Positions 43,091-51,933 are shown, counted from the stretch's first letter. The stretch is 64,000 nucleotides of DNA from an uncultured Christensenella sp. (GCA_910578065.1 CAJTPB010000009.1:22919-86918); one strand, 5' to 3'. Notes: generated from the letters alone by a model not told the origin. Made by a program: numbers and translations.

Positions 43091-44680
43091 ATGAAGTTAA
43101 AATCGATCGCCGCCCTTGCGCTTTGCGCGGCGGTGGCAGGCGGGATCGCGTGCGGCGCGCTTCCCGCAATCAAAGCGGAAGCCGCAGGTACGCCCATCGA
43201 CGTATGGCTGATCGGCGGGCAGTCGAACGCGGTCGGGTACGCGCAGGATTCCCCTTCCGATCCCGACCCGCGTTACACGCAGGGGTTCGACAACGTGCTC
43301 TATTACGGCGCGTACGAAACGGATACAAATTCCTGCCCGACCGACTTTGTCCCCGTCAAGTTGGGGCAAGGTAAAAATTGGAGCGGCGGCACAAAGGGCT
43401 CGGGCGCGGAAATCGGAATCGCTTCCGCTTTGGGCGATTCGCAGGGCAAAAACGCAATCATCAAATGCGCGTGGGGGGCAACCTTTCTGTATCCAGACCG
43501 CAGCGCAAGCGTTTCGCAAAGCCAAGGCACGTGGACTTCGCCAAGCTATCAACAATCGTCGGGGCAGACGGGCGGTATGATCGGCAACCTGTATCGCCGC
43601 TTTCTGCAAACGGTGCAAACGGGATTGGGTAAGCTGAAAGCGCAGGGATACCTTCCTACCGTTCGCGGCATGTGGTGGATGCAGGGGGAAGCGGAATCGG
43701 GCACGTCGGCTTACGCCAACGCGTATGAAGCGTGTTTGACCGATTTTATTTCCGATATCAGAGGGGATCTTTCCGACGTCGCGGAAAGCGACCTTTCCGA
43801 AATGCCCTTCGTGCTGGGTAAAATATACCGCAACCCCGCGTATCCCGCGCAGGCGCATATCGATACGGTGCGCAGGGCGCAGCAACAGGTTGCCGATACG
43901 CTTGCGGGCGTGTTTGCGGTAGACTGCACGGGGCTTGCTCAGCAAGACGGCTGGCACTTTAAAGCGGACGCGCAAAAGTATTTGGGCGAACAGTTCGTTT
44001 CCGCCGTGCTCGCTTCGGAAGGCTTGCGCAAAGTTACGGTAAATGCCGAAAACGTTTCCGTTTCGGGCGCGGGCATTAAAGAAGCGGGGCAAACGGTTCG
44101 CCTGCGCGTTACGCCCAAACGCGGCTATCGGGTTACGGGCGTTTCGTACCGTCAAGCGGGCGGCGAAGAGATTTCTCTTTCGCAAACGGACGGCGTTTAT
44201 AATTTTGTTATGCCCGATGCGAACGTAACCGTTACGGTAAAAACGCAAGCGCTCCCTTTGTACCGCGTAACGGAAATTACCGTGAACAGTGCGGACATGG
44301 GGTCTGTATTTCCCTCTGCCGAAGCAAAAAACGGCTGGTACGAAGGGGAAAGCGTGCAGATTGCCGTACAGCCGAAAAGCGGATATCGAATTGCACGCGT
44401 TACGGTAAACGGGCAGGAAACCGCATGCGATTCGGAGCGCAACGGATTGTATCTTTACACCGTTTCCTGTCTTGCGGACGTCGTGTTCCGCGCCGAGTTT
44501 ACAAAGGCGGATACGCCGCCCGCCGCGGAAGAGCCGCCTGTGCCGACTCAGCCTTCGGAAGAAGAAAAGGCGGATAAAAATTACACGGGGCTTATCGTCG
44601 GTTGCAGCGTGGGCGGAGCCGCGCTATTGGGCGGGGGAGCCGCCGCGGCAGTAATCGTGTTAAAAAAGAAAAAGAAATAA
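43091..44680 (+). CDS. Membrane-anchored acetylesterase (sialate O-acetylesterase / CE6-type SASA domain)
   Basis: Extracellular carbohydrate esterase of 529 aa. After a signal peptide (cleavage near IKAEAAG) comes the SASA domain: VWLIGGQSNAVGYA (catalytic Ser block) and MWWMQGEAESGTS, ending with DGWHFKADAQKYLGE (Asp-x-x-His). Residues about 325-495 are two small repeats rich in VTV and GYRV motifs that look like sandwich spacers. The C-terminus is Pro/Glu-rich, then one helix and KKKKK, a membrane anchor. It should remove acetyl groups from xylan or similar glycans. The ATG at 43091 is preferred over GTG 43082, which sits on the GGGAG site. Confidence 0.88.
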   Translation: MKLKSIAALALCAAVAGGIACGALPAIKAEAAGTPIDVWLIGGQSNAVGYAQDSPSDPDPRYTQGFDNVLYYGAYETDTNSCPTDFVPVKLGQGKNWSGGTKGSGAEIGIASALGDSQGKNAIIKCAWGATFLYPDRSASVSQSQGTWTSPSYQQSSGQTGGMIGNLYRRFLQTVQTGLGKLKAQGYLPTVRGMWWMQGEAESGTSAYANAYEACLTDFISDIRGDLSDVAESDLSEMPFVLGKIYRNPAYPAQAHIDTVRRAQQQVADTLAGVFAVDCTGLAQQDGWHFKADAQKYLGEQFVSAVLASEGLRKVTVNAENVSVSGAGIKEAGQTVRLRVTPKRGYRVTGVSYRQAGGEEISLSQTDGVYNFVMPDANVTVTVKTQALPLYRVTEITVNSADMGSVFPSAEAKNGWYEGESVQIAVQPKSGYRIARVTVNGQETACDSERNGLYLYTVSCLADVVFRAEFTKADTPPAAEEPPVPTQPSEEEKADKNYTGLIVGCSVGGAALLGGGAAAAVIVLKKKKK

Positions 44681-44683
44681 AAG

Positions 44684-44722
44684 TATGCGCCCCGAACAAA
44701 AAAATTCGGGGTGCATTTTGTT
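44684..44722 (+). terminator. Terminator of the glycan locus
   Basis: CCCCGAA / TTCGGGG stem, extended by TGC/GCA, followed by TTTTG. Confidence 0.8.
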
Positions 44723-44965
44723 TGTCGGAACCGTTTGTATTGCTCTATAAAAAGGCTACATATATAGCCAAAGACGCACTTTTTTTGTTGAAAACCCTAA
44801 TTGTTTTGTTCTGTGAAAAGGCTACATATGTAGCCAAGGGCGCATTTTTTGTCGGAATCGTTTGCTTTGTTCCGTGAAAAGGCTACATGTGTAGCCAAGG
44901 ACCATTTTTTTCGGAATCGTAAGTATTGCTCCATAAAAGGCTACATGTGTAGCCAAGGGCGCACT
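44720..44965. repeat. Four tandem palindrome units (GGCTACATRTGTAGCC)
   Basis: A 16-bp palindrome of the GGCTACAT-ATGTAGCC type recurs at 44754-44769, 44820-44835, 44881-44896 and 44939-44954, each within AAAAGGCTAC..GTAGCCAAGG. The DNA between is also repeated (CGGAATCGTTTG, TTCTGTGAAA, GCGCA plus a T run) with spacing 66, 61 and 58 bp. Each unit could form a small hairpin followed by T-rich DNA. No gene is seen from 44722 to 45162 apart from these repeats and the terminator at 45078. Confidence 0.75.
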
Positions 44966-45077
44966 TTGCGCGGGGAAAATGAACGGAATCATGATATTTT
45001 TATTTGTTTTGTATCGATCACCCGCCGTAAAAAAATACGGGCAAAGCAAATCATGTTAATATAACTGTAAAAAATTC

Positions 45078-45115
45078 CGCCCGTGTGATACAAAAGCAAA
45101 ACACGGGCGGGTTTC
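45078..45115. terminator. Terminator of the phosphoribosyltransferase gene
   Basis: CCGCCCGTGT / ACACGGGCGG stem. On the minus strand it is followed by AATTTTTT, so it ends the convergent minus-strand gene. Confidence 0.75.
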
Positions 45116-45162
45116 GTAAAAGCATTTTTATTTTACGGGAACGGAAAGCGAAACGGTTATTT

Positions 45163-45798
45163 TCAGCGCGTTATAATTTTGCTGTACCCGTACGAATTGA
45201 CGACTGCGTCCGTCTTAACGCCCGACTTGCAAAGGGGGCAACTTACGGGCGCGTACGAAGCGTAATTTAAAAGATCATCCGCCGAAAAAAGTTTTACCAC
45301 AGGCACGTCTACTCCTTTAAACGCCGCGCCGAACACCGTCGCCGCGCCCACCGCTTCGCCGCCGTAATAGCGTATCCCTTCCACCGCCGCATTCACCGTC
45401 ATACCGGTGGAGGCGGAAGCGGTTAAAAGCAGCACCCGCTGGTCTTTTATATAAGGCAAAAAGTTATCGCGCAAAATCATTTTATCGTCGGTAATTTCGG
45501 GCGAGATCACCGCGATATCTTGATGCAGGTTAATGCCCGAATGGGAAAGTTCGCTTGCGAGGAACGCGCCTACCATCTTCATACGCTCCAACGAAATAAT
45601 CGTATCGATGGGGGTATTGCAGTAATGTTCCGCAAACATGCGCGCCGTCGTTTTCGCCATGCGCATTTGCGATTTTATTTTGGTCATGTCCACGCAGTAA
45701 TTTACATGCGAGTGTTTTGTTGCAAAGTGACCGGGTATTACCGTAACGGTAACCGCTCCGTTGCTGTTCGCCTTTAATTCGAACGCCCTTTTTTCCAT
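45163..45798 (-). CDS. Orotate phosphoribosyltransferase-like PRTase
   Basis: A 211-residue type I phosphoribosyltransferase fold related to orotate PRTases. The PRPP-loop strand reads RVLLLTASASTGMTV (about 137-151), where ordinary members have VDDVITTG, so the acidic pair is missing though the STG turn is kept. A C-terminal CPLCKSG adds a possible half zinc site. No other pyr genes are near, and it stands alone with its own terminator. It may act on another base or be regulatory; the symbol pyrE is therefore withheld. Confidence 0.75.
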   Translation of the reverse strand: MEKRAFELKANSNGAVTVTVIPGHFATKHSHVNYCVDMTKIKSQMRMAKTTARMFAEHYCNTPIDTIISLERMKMVGAFLASELSHSGINLHQDIAVISPEITDDKMILRDNFLPYIKDQRVLLLTASASTGMTVNAAVEGIRYYGGEAVGAATVFGAAFKGVDVPVVKLFSADDLLNYASYAPVSCPLCKSGVKTDAVVNSYGYSKIITR

Positions 45799-45913
45799 AA
45801 TTCGTTAAACCCCTTTTCTTTTATTTTAATATAAAATCGCGCGAATGTAAAGAGCGAACGGAAAATTTTTTGCGCGAATGTGCGATTTTTTTGCCCCTCG
45901 GCGTTTAATCGGT

Positions 45914-45942
45914 TTGACTTTGTATTATATTAGTAGTAGAAT
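45914..45942 (+). promoter_or_regulatory. Heat-shock operon promoter
   Basis: TTGACT, 17 nt, TAGAAT; the CIRCE operator begins 3 nt later and covers the transcription start. Confidence 0.8.
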
Positions 45943-45945
45943 GAT

Positions 45946-45972
45946 TTAGCACTTTCGGGCAGAGAGTGCCAA
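45946..45972. promoter_or_regulatory. CIRCE operator (HrcA binding site)
   Basis: TTAGCACTT-N9-GAGTGCCAA, 7 of 9 paired positions as in the consensus TTAGCACTC-N9-GAGTGCTAA. HrcA bound here should block the whole operon until heat shock titrates GroEL. Confidence 0.93.
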
Positions 45973-45984
45973 CGGGGAACAAAG

Positions 45985-46989
45985 ATGGACGAAACCATTT
46001 CCGAACGGAAAAAGAAAATTCTGCAAAGCGTGGTAAACGAGTACGTCGAATCGGCGATACCCGTATCCTCTAAGGCGATCACGCAAAAGCACATGACGGA
46101 CGTTTCTTCCGCCACGGTGCGCAGCGAACTTGCCGCGCTCGAAGAAATGGGGTATTTGACGCAGTTCCATACTTCGGGCGGAAGGATCCCTTCCCCCAAG
46201 GCGTACAAGCTGTACATCGAAGAGTTGATGGAGCGCAGCGAACTTACATCCGAACAGGTAAATTTTATTCGCGAAAGTTTTGCGCGGCGCGCCTCGCATG
46301 CCGAAAGCATTGTAAAGAGCGTAGCCGATCTCATATCCGAACTGACCGACTATACTTCGGTCGCCCTCAGCGATCCTTCGGCGGAACGGGTAAAAAACGT
46401 AGGGCTGTTTCCGTGCGGAGATAAGGCGCTGCTGCTGCTCGTTACCGATCTGCGCATTTTAAAAGATTCGTTTATCGCCCTTCCCGAAGAGATGGAAGAG
46501 GAAGAACTCGCCCGCATTTCCGCGACTTTGCAGGCGGTGTTCGGGGGCAGAAGGTTAGACAGCGTGCGCGAAGCGGAAGCGGAGGCGATGAACGCGTTTA
46601 CCTCTTACCGGCAGGTATGCAGAGAAATTTTAGACGCGCTGTTCGCTTATACAAGCCGCAAAGACGTGATCCTTTCGGGCGAGAGCAAGAGTTTGCAAAA
46701 GCCCGAATACGACGACGCGGAAAAGGTAAAAGAATTTCTTTCCCTTGTGGAAAGCAAAGAAAAGATACAAGGGCTTCTCGCCGAAGAAGATCCCGAAATT
46801 CGCATTCAGGTAAAGATCGGCGGGGAAGGAGTGCCCGAAGACTGTTCGCTCGTTTCGGCGAACTATTCGGTAGGGGGCAGACAGCTGGGCACGTACGGAG
46901 TGGTAGGTCCCGTGCGAATGGATTATGCGAAAGTGGTATCCGTTTTGGAAAACGTAGGGGAAATTCTTCAAAAACTGGTGAAAAATTAA
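45985..46989 (+). CDS. hrcA: Heat-inducible transcription repressor HrcA
   Basis: A 334-residue repressor. The N-terminal winged helix (ILQSVVNEYVESAIPVSSKAI ... SSATVRSELAALEEMGYLTQFHTSGGRIPS) binds CIRCE, and a GAF-like domain follows. It is encoded just behind the CIRCE site and so controls itself together with grpE, dnaK and dnaJ. Length matches the family (about 340). Confidence 0.97.
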   Translation: MDETISERKKKILQSVVNEYVESAIPVSSKAITQKHMTDVSSATVRSELAALEEMGYLTQFHTSGGRIPSPKAYKLYIEELMERSELTSEQVNFIRESFARRASHAESIVKSVADLISELTDYTSVALSDPSAERVKNVGLFPCGDKALLLLVTDLRILKDSFIALPEEMEEEELARISATLQAVFGGRRLDSVREAEAEAMNAFTSYRQVCREILDALFAYTSRKDVILSGESKSLQKPEYDDAEKVKEFLSLVESKEKIQGLLAEEDPEIRIQVKIGGEGVPEDCSLVSANYSVGGRQLGTYGVVGPVRMDYAKVVSVLENVGEILQKLVKN

Positions 46990-47007
46990 AAAACGGTGGT
47001 ATAAATA

Positions 47008-47541
47008 ATGGCAGAGAAAAACAAGCGGGAAGAAAACGAAGAAGAAATTTCCGAAGTTCAGCCCGAAACGCAGCAATGCGAATCGCCCGAACAGGCGGAA
47101 GACGGCGCGCTTATTTCGGCAAAGGCGGAAGCGGAAGATTTTAAACGCAAATGGTATTCGGTAACCGCCGAATACGAAAACTACCGCAAGCGCACGGCTT
47201 CCTCCCGCGCGCAGGCATATGCGGACGGCAGGGCGGACGTTGTAAGCAAACTCTTTCCCATAGCGGATAACCTCGACAGGGCGCTTTTAAGCTGTGCCGA
47301 CGAGGCGACGAAAAAGGGCATTGAAATGGTGGTAAAGAGTTTCGAAAAACTGCTTTCCGACGAAAAGATCACCGCAATCGATCCCGTAGGCGAAGATTTC
47401 AGCGCGGAAAAGTGCGAAGCGATCATGGCGGTCGAAGCGGAAGAGGGCGAAAAGAGCGGAACGGTAAAACAAGTTTATTTAAAAGGGTACGAACAAAACG
47501 GCAAGGTGCTGCGGTTTGCGCAGGTTGTCGTCGTAAAATAA
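47008..47541 (+). CDS. grpE: Nucleotide exchange factor GrpE
   Basis: A 177-residue GrpE: acidic disordered start (about 1-30), a long coiled coil, then NYRKRTASSR, LFPIADNLDRAL and the C-terminal beta domain ending VLRFAQVVVVK. It releases ADP from DnaK. It is co-transcribed between hrcA and dnaK. Confidence 0.97.
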   Translation: MAEKNKREENEEEISEVQPETQQCESPEQAEDGALISAKAEAEDFKRKWYSVTAEYENYRKRTASSRAQAYADGRADVVSKLFPIADNLDRALLSCADEATKKGIEMVVKSFEKLLSDEKITAIDPVGEDFSAEKCEAIMAVEAEEGEKSGTVKQVYLKGYEQNGKVLRFAQVVVVK

Positions 47542-47566
47542 AAATCAAGTTTAAGGAGTATATCAT

Positions 47567-49360
47567 ATGTCTAAGGTAATCGGTATCGATTTGGGAACAA
47601 CAAATTCGTGCGTGGCGGTAATGGAAGGGGGCGAACCCGTCGTTATCGCCAATGCGGAGGGCGCGCGTACGACCCCTTCGGTCGTCGCGTTCCAAAAGGA
47701 CGGCTCGCGCGTGGTCGGGCAGGTCGCAAAGCGTCAGGCAGTCGCGAATCCCGATAAAACGGTCATTTCCATCAAACGGCACATGGGGTCGGATTATAAA
47801 GTGAAGATCGACGATAAGTCGTATTCCCCGCAGGAAATTTCCGCAATGACGCTCGCAAAGCTGAAAGCGGACGCAGAAGCGTATTTGGGCGGAAAGGTGA
47901 CGGACGCAGTTATCACCTGCCCCGCATACTTTACCGATGCGCAGCGTCAGGCAACCAAGGACGCGGGTAAGATCGCGGGCTTAAACGTATTGCGCATTAT
48001 CAACGAGCCTACGGCGGCCGCGCTTTCTTACGGGTTGGATAAAGACAAAGAAAACAGCAAAGTCATGATCTACGACTTGGGCGGCGGCACGTTCGACGTT
48101 TCCGTGTTGGAAATTTCGGACGGCGTATTCGAAGTGCTTGCGACCAACGGCAACAATATGCTCGGCGGCGACGACTTCGATAAAAAGCTGATGGACTACA
48201 TGGCGGAAGAATTTAAAAAGAGCCACGGCGTAGACCTCACCAAAGATAAAATGGCGATGCAGCGTTTAAAAGAGGCGGCGGAAAAGGCGAAGATCGAGCT
48301 TTCGGGCATGACGACGACTTCCGTTTCCCTTCCTTTCATTTCCATGACGGAAGCGGGACCCGCGCACCTCGAAATGGATATCACCCGCCAAAAGTTCGAA
48401 GCGCTTACTTCCGACCTTGTGGAAAAGACGGCGGAGCCCATGAAGCTGGCTATGAAAGACGCGGGGCTTTCGTATAAAGACCTCGATAAAGTGATCCTCG
48501 TGGGCGGGTCCACCCGTATTCCCGCGGTGGTTGCAAAGGTAAAGCAGATCACGGGCAAAGAGCCGTTCAAGGGCATCAACCCCGACGAATGCGTTGCGAT
48601 AGGCGCGGCGATCCAAGGCGGCGTTTTAACGGGCGAAGTGAAAGACGTGCTTTTGCTTGACGTAATGCCTTTGTCGCTGGGGATCGAAACGCTGGGAGGC
48701 GTGTTCACCCGCTTGATCGACCGCAACACGACCATTCCCGTAAAGAAGAGCCAAGTGTTCTCTACCGCGGCGGATAACCAAACGAGCGTAGAAATTCATA
48801 TTTTGCAAGGGGAGCGCGAATTCTGCCGCGACAACAAAACGATGGGCAGATTCATGCTTACGGGCATCGCGCCCGCGCCCCGCGGCATTCCGCAGATCGA
48901 AGTTACCTTCGACGTAGACGCAAACGGCATCGTGCACGTAGAAGCGAAAGATCTGGGCACGGGCAAGAGTACGGATATTACCATTACTTCCTCTACCAAC
49001 CTTTCCGAAGACGAAATCAACCAAGCGGTAAAGGATGCGGAACAGTACGCGGAAGAAGACAAACTCAGAAAGAAAAAGGTCGAAAACAAAAACAAGTTAG
49101 ACGGCATGATCTTCTCCGTCGAGCAGACGATGAAAGAGGGCGGCGACAAACTTTCCGAAGAGGATAAAGCCGCGTTGCAGTCGGCTGTGGACGAAGCGAA
49201 AAAAGAACTGGAATCGGACGACGACGAAAAGATCACGGCGGCATACGAAACGCTTACGAACGCCGTTCAGCCCGTCTTTGCAAAGCTGTATTCGCAGGCA
49301 GGCGGCGCGGGCGCGCCCGGCGCGGAAACGCCCGACGACGACACCGAATTTCACCAGTAA
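47567..49360 (+). CDS. dnaK: Molecular chaperone DnaK (Hsp70)
   Basis: Hsp70 of 597 aa. The ATPase domain has GIDLGTTNSCVAVMEGG at the N-terminus, FTDAQRQATKDAG, INEPTAAALSYGLDK, IYDLGGGTFDVSVLE and VGGSTRIPAV. The substrate domain has FSTAADNQTSVEIHILQGERE. The C-terminus ends DDDTEFHQ, a short form of the usual acidic tail. It lacks the 24-residue insert of Gram-negative DnaK, as expected for Bacillota. Confidence 0.98.
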   Translation: MSKVIGIDLGTTNSCVAVMEGGEPVVIANAEGARTTPSVVAFQKDGSRVVGQVAKRQAVANPDKTVISIKRHMGSDYKVKIDDKSYSPQEISAMTLAKLKADAEAYLGGKVTDAVITCPAYFTDAQRQATKDAGKIAGLNVLRIINEPTAAALSYGLDKDKENSKVMIYDLGGGTFDVSVLEISDGVFEVLATNGNNMLGGDDFDKKLMDYMAEEFKKSHGVDLTKDKMAMQRLKEAAEKAKIELSGMTTTSVSLPFISMTEAGPAHLEMDITRQKFEALTSDLVEKTAEPMKLAMKDAGLSYKDLDKVILVGGSTRIPAVVAKVKQITGKEPFKGINPDECVAIGAAIQGGVLTGEVKDVLLLDVMPLSLGIETLGGVFTRLIDRNTTIPVKKSQVFSTAADNQTSVEIHILQGEREFCRDNKTMGRFMLTGIAPAPRGIPQIEVTFDVDANGIVHVEAKDLGTGKSTDITITSSTNLSEDEINQAVKDAEQYAEEDKLRKKKVENKNKLDGMIFSVEQTMKEGGDKLSEEDKAALQSAVDEAKKELESDDDEKITAAYETLTNAVQPVFAKLYSQAGGAGAPGAETPDDDTEFHQ

Positions 49361-49413
49361 TAGGGGCGTGTAAGCGGCTGTTTCGCGCAAACGGTCGTAT
49401 CTAATGTAATTTG

Positions 49414-49466
49414 CGCCGCCCGTATCGGGCGGGAACGACAACTTCTCTCTTTTAAGAGGGAAGTTG
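49414..49466. other. Hairpins between dnaK and dnaJ
   Basis: CGCCCG/CGGGCG (about 49417-49431) and CAACTTCTCTC / GAGGGAAGTTG (49439-49466). They are likely mRNA processing or stabilising structures; the second has no T tract, so dnaJ is probably still read from the operon. Confidence 0.5.
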
Positions 49467-49494
49467 CGCCATAAAAGAAAAAGGTTTATAACGA

Positions 49495-50634
49495 ATGGCA
49501 GATAAAAAGAATTACTACGAAGTTTTGGGCGTAGGGAAAAACGCGACGGAAGAGGAGATCAAGGCGGCTTATAAAAAGCTGGTCAAACAGTATCACCCCG
49601 ACTTGCACCCCGGCGACAAACTCGCGGCGGAAAAATTCAAAGAGATCAACGAGGCGAACGAAGTGCTTTCGGATAAGCAGAAGCGCGCCGCATACGATTA
49701 CGAACAGGCGCACCCCGGCATGGGGGGCATGGGCGGCGGGTTCGGCGGAGGCGGCTTCGGCGGGTTCGGCGGTTTTGGGGATATTTTCGACAGTATCTTC
49801 CAAGGCTTCGGCGGAAACGCTTCCGTTCAGCGCGACACCACGGGCGAAGATATCCAGCGCGAAATGACGCTTTCGTTTATGGACGCGGCGAAAGGGTGCG
49901 TAAAGGAAATTTCTTATTTGCGCAACGAGCCGTGCACCTTCTGTAACGGTACGGGCGCGAAGAACGGCTCCGCCTATAAAACGTGCGGCAAGTGCGGGGG
50001 CAAAGGTCAGGTGCGCTTTACGCAAGACACCATGTTCGGCAGAACGGTGCGCGTGGGCGCGTGCCCCGACTGTAACGGCACGGGCAAAATCGTTACCGAT
50101 AAATGCCCCGATTGCAGAGGAAAGGGATATCAGCGCAAAGAAACGAAAGTTACGTTAAATATTCCCGCGGGCGTAGATACCAATTCTTATATCAAAAAAC
50201 GCGGATACGGGCAGGCGAGCACCGAAGGGGGCGCGCCGGGCGATTTGATCGTAGTTTTCCGCGTAGAACCGCATAAGCTGTTCCAGCGCAAGAATATGGA
50301 TCTGTACGTCGATCTGCCCATTCCGTTTATCACGGCGGCGTTGGGCGGCACGGTAAAGGTGCCCGATATCGACGATGCGTTCGATTATCAGATTCCCGAA
50401 GGCACGCAGTCGGGCACGACGTTTACGGTGCGCGGCAAGGGATTAAAAACGCGCAACGGCACGGGCAATTTGTATTTGCGCGTATTTGTGGAAGTGCCCA
50501 CAAAACTCTCGCGCGAGCAAAAGCAAACGCTTTCCGCCGCGGGCGATTCGTTCGAGATCAAGCAGTTCGACAAGGCGAAAAAATACGCCGACAACATGGG
50601 CGCGCTGTACGGCAAAGACCCTTATAAAAAATAA
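49495..50634 (+). CDS. dnaJ: Molecular chaperone DnaJ (Hsp40, type I)
   Basis: A 379-residue type I J-protein: J domain with YHPDLHPG (HPD motif near residue 34), a Gly/Phe-rich linker (GGMGGGFGGGGFGGFGGFG), four zinc-binding repeats CTFCNGTG, CGKCGGKG, CPDCNGTG and CPDCRGKG, then the client-binding C-terminal domains. It is separated from dnaK by 134 bp that hold two hairpins. It stimulates DnaK ATPase activity and delivers substrates. Confidence 0.98.
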   Translation: MADKKNYYEVLGVGKNATEEEIKAAYKKLVKQYHPDLHPGDKLAAEKFKEINEANEVLSDKQKRAAYDYEQAHPGMGGMGGGFGGGGFGGFGGFGDIFDSIFQGFGGNASVQRDTTGEDIQREMTLSFMDAAKGCVKEISYLRNEPCTFCNGTGAKNGSAYKTCGKCGGKGQVRFTQDTMFGRTVRVGACPDCNGTGKIVTDKCPDCRGKGYQRKETKVTLNIPAGVDTNSYIKKRGYGQASTEGGAPGDLIVVFRVEPHKLFQRKNMDLYVDLPIPFITAALGGTVKVPDIDDAFDYQIPEGTQSGTTFTVRGKGLKTRNGTGNLYLRVFVEVPTKLSREQKQTLSAAGDSFEIKQFDKAKKYADNMGALYGKDPYKK

Positions 50635-50698
50635 TTTTCTGCCGCAAGCGTTTGTTTGCGGCAGAACTGTTTTTTCCGTAAATACAAATTTATGCAAC

Positions 50699-51008
50699 TT
50701 GCGGCAGGGCGGCTTGCCCTGCAATGCGGAATCGAAACAGGCAGAAAAATGCACGGTCGGTCGAGTGAGCGAACGGACAAATTTGTGCAAACGGCGACAG
50801 GACAGTGCGCCCTGCAATGCGGAATCGAAACAGGCAGAAAAATGCACGGTCGGTCGAGTGAGCGAACGGACAAATTTGTGCAAACGGCGACAGGACAGTG
50901 CGCCCTGCAATGCGGAATCGAAACAGGCGGAAAATGCATGGTCGGTCGAGTGAGCGAACGGACAAATTTGTGCAAGCGGCGACAGGACAGGGCGCCCTGC
51001 AATATGGT
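50699..51008. repeat. 93-bp minisatellite (three and a part copies)
   Basis: The word CCTGCAATGCGGAATCGAAA recurs with period 93 at about 50719, 50812 and 50905, and a partial fourth copy starts at 50997. Each unit also holds GGTCGGTCGAGTGAGCGAACGG, ACAAATTTGTGCAA and GGCGACAGGACAG. The copies are nearly identical, so they are recent. The period is a multiple of three, which keeps frames open on both strands, but no start site or codon pattern supports a protein. The last copy runs into the extended -10 ATGGTATCAT of the next gene. Confidence 0.85.
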
Positions 51009-51013
51009 ATCAT
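51005..51013 (+). promoter_or_regulatory. Extended -10 of the AraC/GyrI gene
   Basis: TATGGTATCATAAC, -10 hexamer TATCAT at 51008-51013, formed at the edge of the last minisatellite copy. The same ATGGTATCATAA occurs before units 2, 3 and 5 of the 9-10 kb array. Confidence 0.5.
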
Positions 51014-51042
51014 AACAAAAAAGAGGAAAAGGAAAAAGCGCA

Positions 51043-51933
51043 ATGTCGGTATTGCTCATTCAACAGGCGATCGAATATATCGAACGGCATCTTTACGAAA
51101 AAATCGATTATACAGACGTCGCAAAAAGCGTATATATGTCTGCGTACAATTTTCACCGTACCTTTGGTTTTTTGGTTGGCATGAGTCCGAACGAGTACGT
51201 AAAGAGTAGGCGGCTTTCGTTGGCGGCGCAAGCGTTGCAGTCGTCCGAAATTTCGGTGATCGACGCGGCGTACCGTTTCGGATACGAAACGCCGGAAAGT
51301 TTTTCAAAAGCCTTTTCGCGCTTTCACGGCTGTTCCCCCGTGCAGGCAAAGCGCGGGGGCGTAAAACTGCGCCTTTTCAACCCTCTTGCCATTAAAATCA
51401 CTTTTGAAGGAGGCAGTGTTATGGATTATGCGATAAAGCGTAAACAAGGGCAGCGTTTTTTGGCGGTGAAGCGGGCGTTTCCCAACGAAATCAGCACGGA
51501 CGACAACGATCGCAGCATTCCCGATTTTTGGACGGAATGTCAAGAGGGCGATGTTATCGGGCGCATGCTGCGGCTGCGCGCCGAGGGCAAGCGGGATCTG
51601 TACGGGCTGTGCAGACCTGTCCGCGCGAACGAAACGCACTTCGATTACGGCATCGGCGTTTTGTTAGACGAAGATACGCATACGGCGGAGGCGGAAAAGC
51701 TGTTGGCGCAAGGGTATTGCGTATGGGAAACGGAAGAGAACGATTACGCAGTCTTTCGTTGTATGGGAGAAAACGGCGACTGCATCGGGGAAACGTGGAG
51801 CAAGTTTTTTCAACAGTTTTCTCCGCAAACGGGGTACGTGCAAACGGACGATACCGATTACGAAGTTTACTTCGAACGCGGGGAAGAGGGGGTGTTTTGC
51901 GAATTGTGGATCCCCGTCGTCAAACAAAAATAA
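51043..51933 (+). CDS. AraC-type regulator with GyrI-like effector domain
   Basis: A 296-residue regulator with the domains in the Rob/BmrR-like order: N-terminal AraC helix-turn-helix pair (residues about 1-105, LIQQAIEYIERHLYEKIDYTDVAKSVYMSAYNFHRTFGFLVGMSPNEY type), then a GyrI-like domain (about 125-296) that often binds small hydrophobic drugs. Such proteins usually activate efflux or stress genes. It has its own promoter and terminator and is not linked to a transporter here. Confidence 0.9.
   Translation: MSVLLIQQAIEYIERHLYEKIDYTDVAKSVYMSAYNFHRTFGFLVGMSPNEYVKSRRLSLAAQALQSSEISVIDAAYRFGYETPESFSKAFSRFHGCSPVQAKRGGVKLRLFNPLAIKITFEGGSVMDYAIKRKQGQRFLAVKRAFPNEISTDDNDRSIPDFWTECQEGDVIGRMLRLRAEGKRDLYGLCRPVRANETHFDYGIGVLLDEDTHTAEAEKLLAQGYCVWETEENDYAVFRCMGENGDCIGETWSKFFQQFSPQTGYVQTDDTDYEVYFERGEEGVFCELWIPVVKQK

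Noticed and set aside
43097..44248. 383-codon ORF on the minus strand
   Set aside because: It is antisense to the acetylesterase gene and lacks recognisable domains.
44602..44877. 91-codon ORF reading through the palindrome units with KATYVAKG-like repeats
   Set aside because: It begins inside the esterase gene in another frame, and the repeated peptide only mirrors the palindrome DNA.
44720..44965. CRISPR array
   Set aside because: The repeat is a 16-bp palindrome, the spacers resemble each other and differ in length, and there are no cas genes in the window.
50443..51059. Long ORFs on both strands across the minisatellite
   Set aside because: The 93-bp period is a multiple of three, so any open frame stays open; the same DNA is open in several frames, and no start signal is present.
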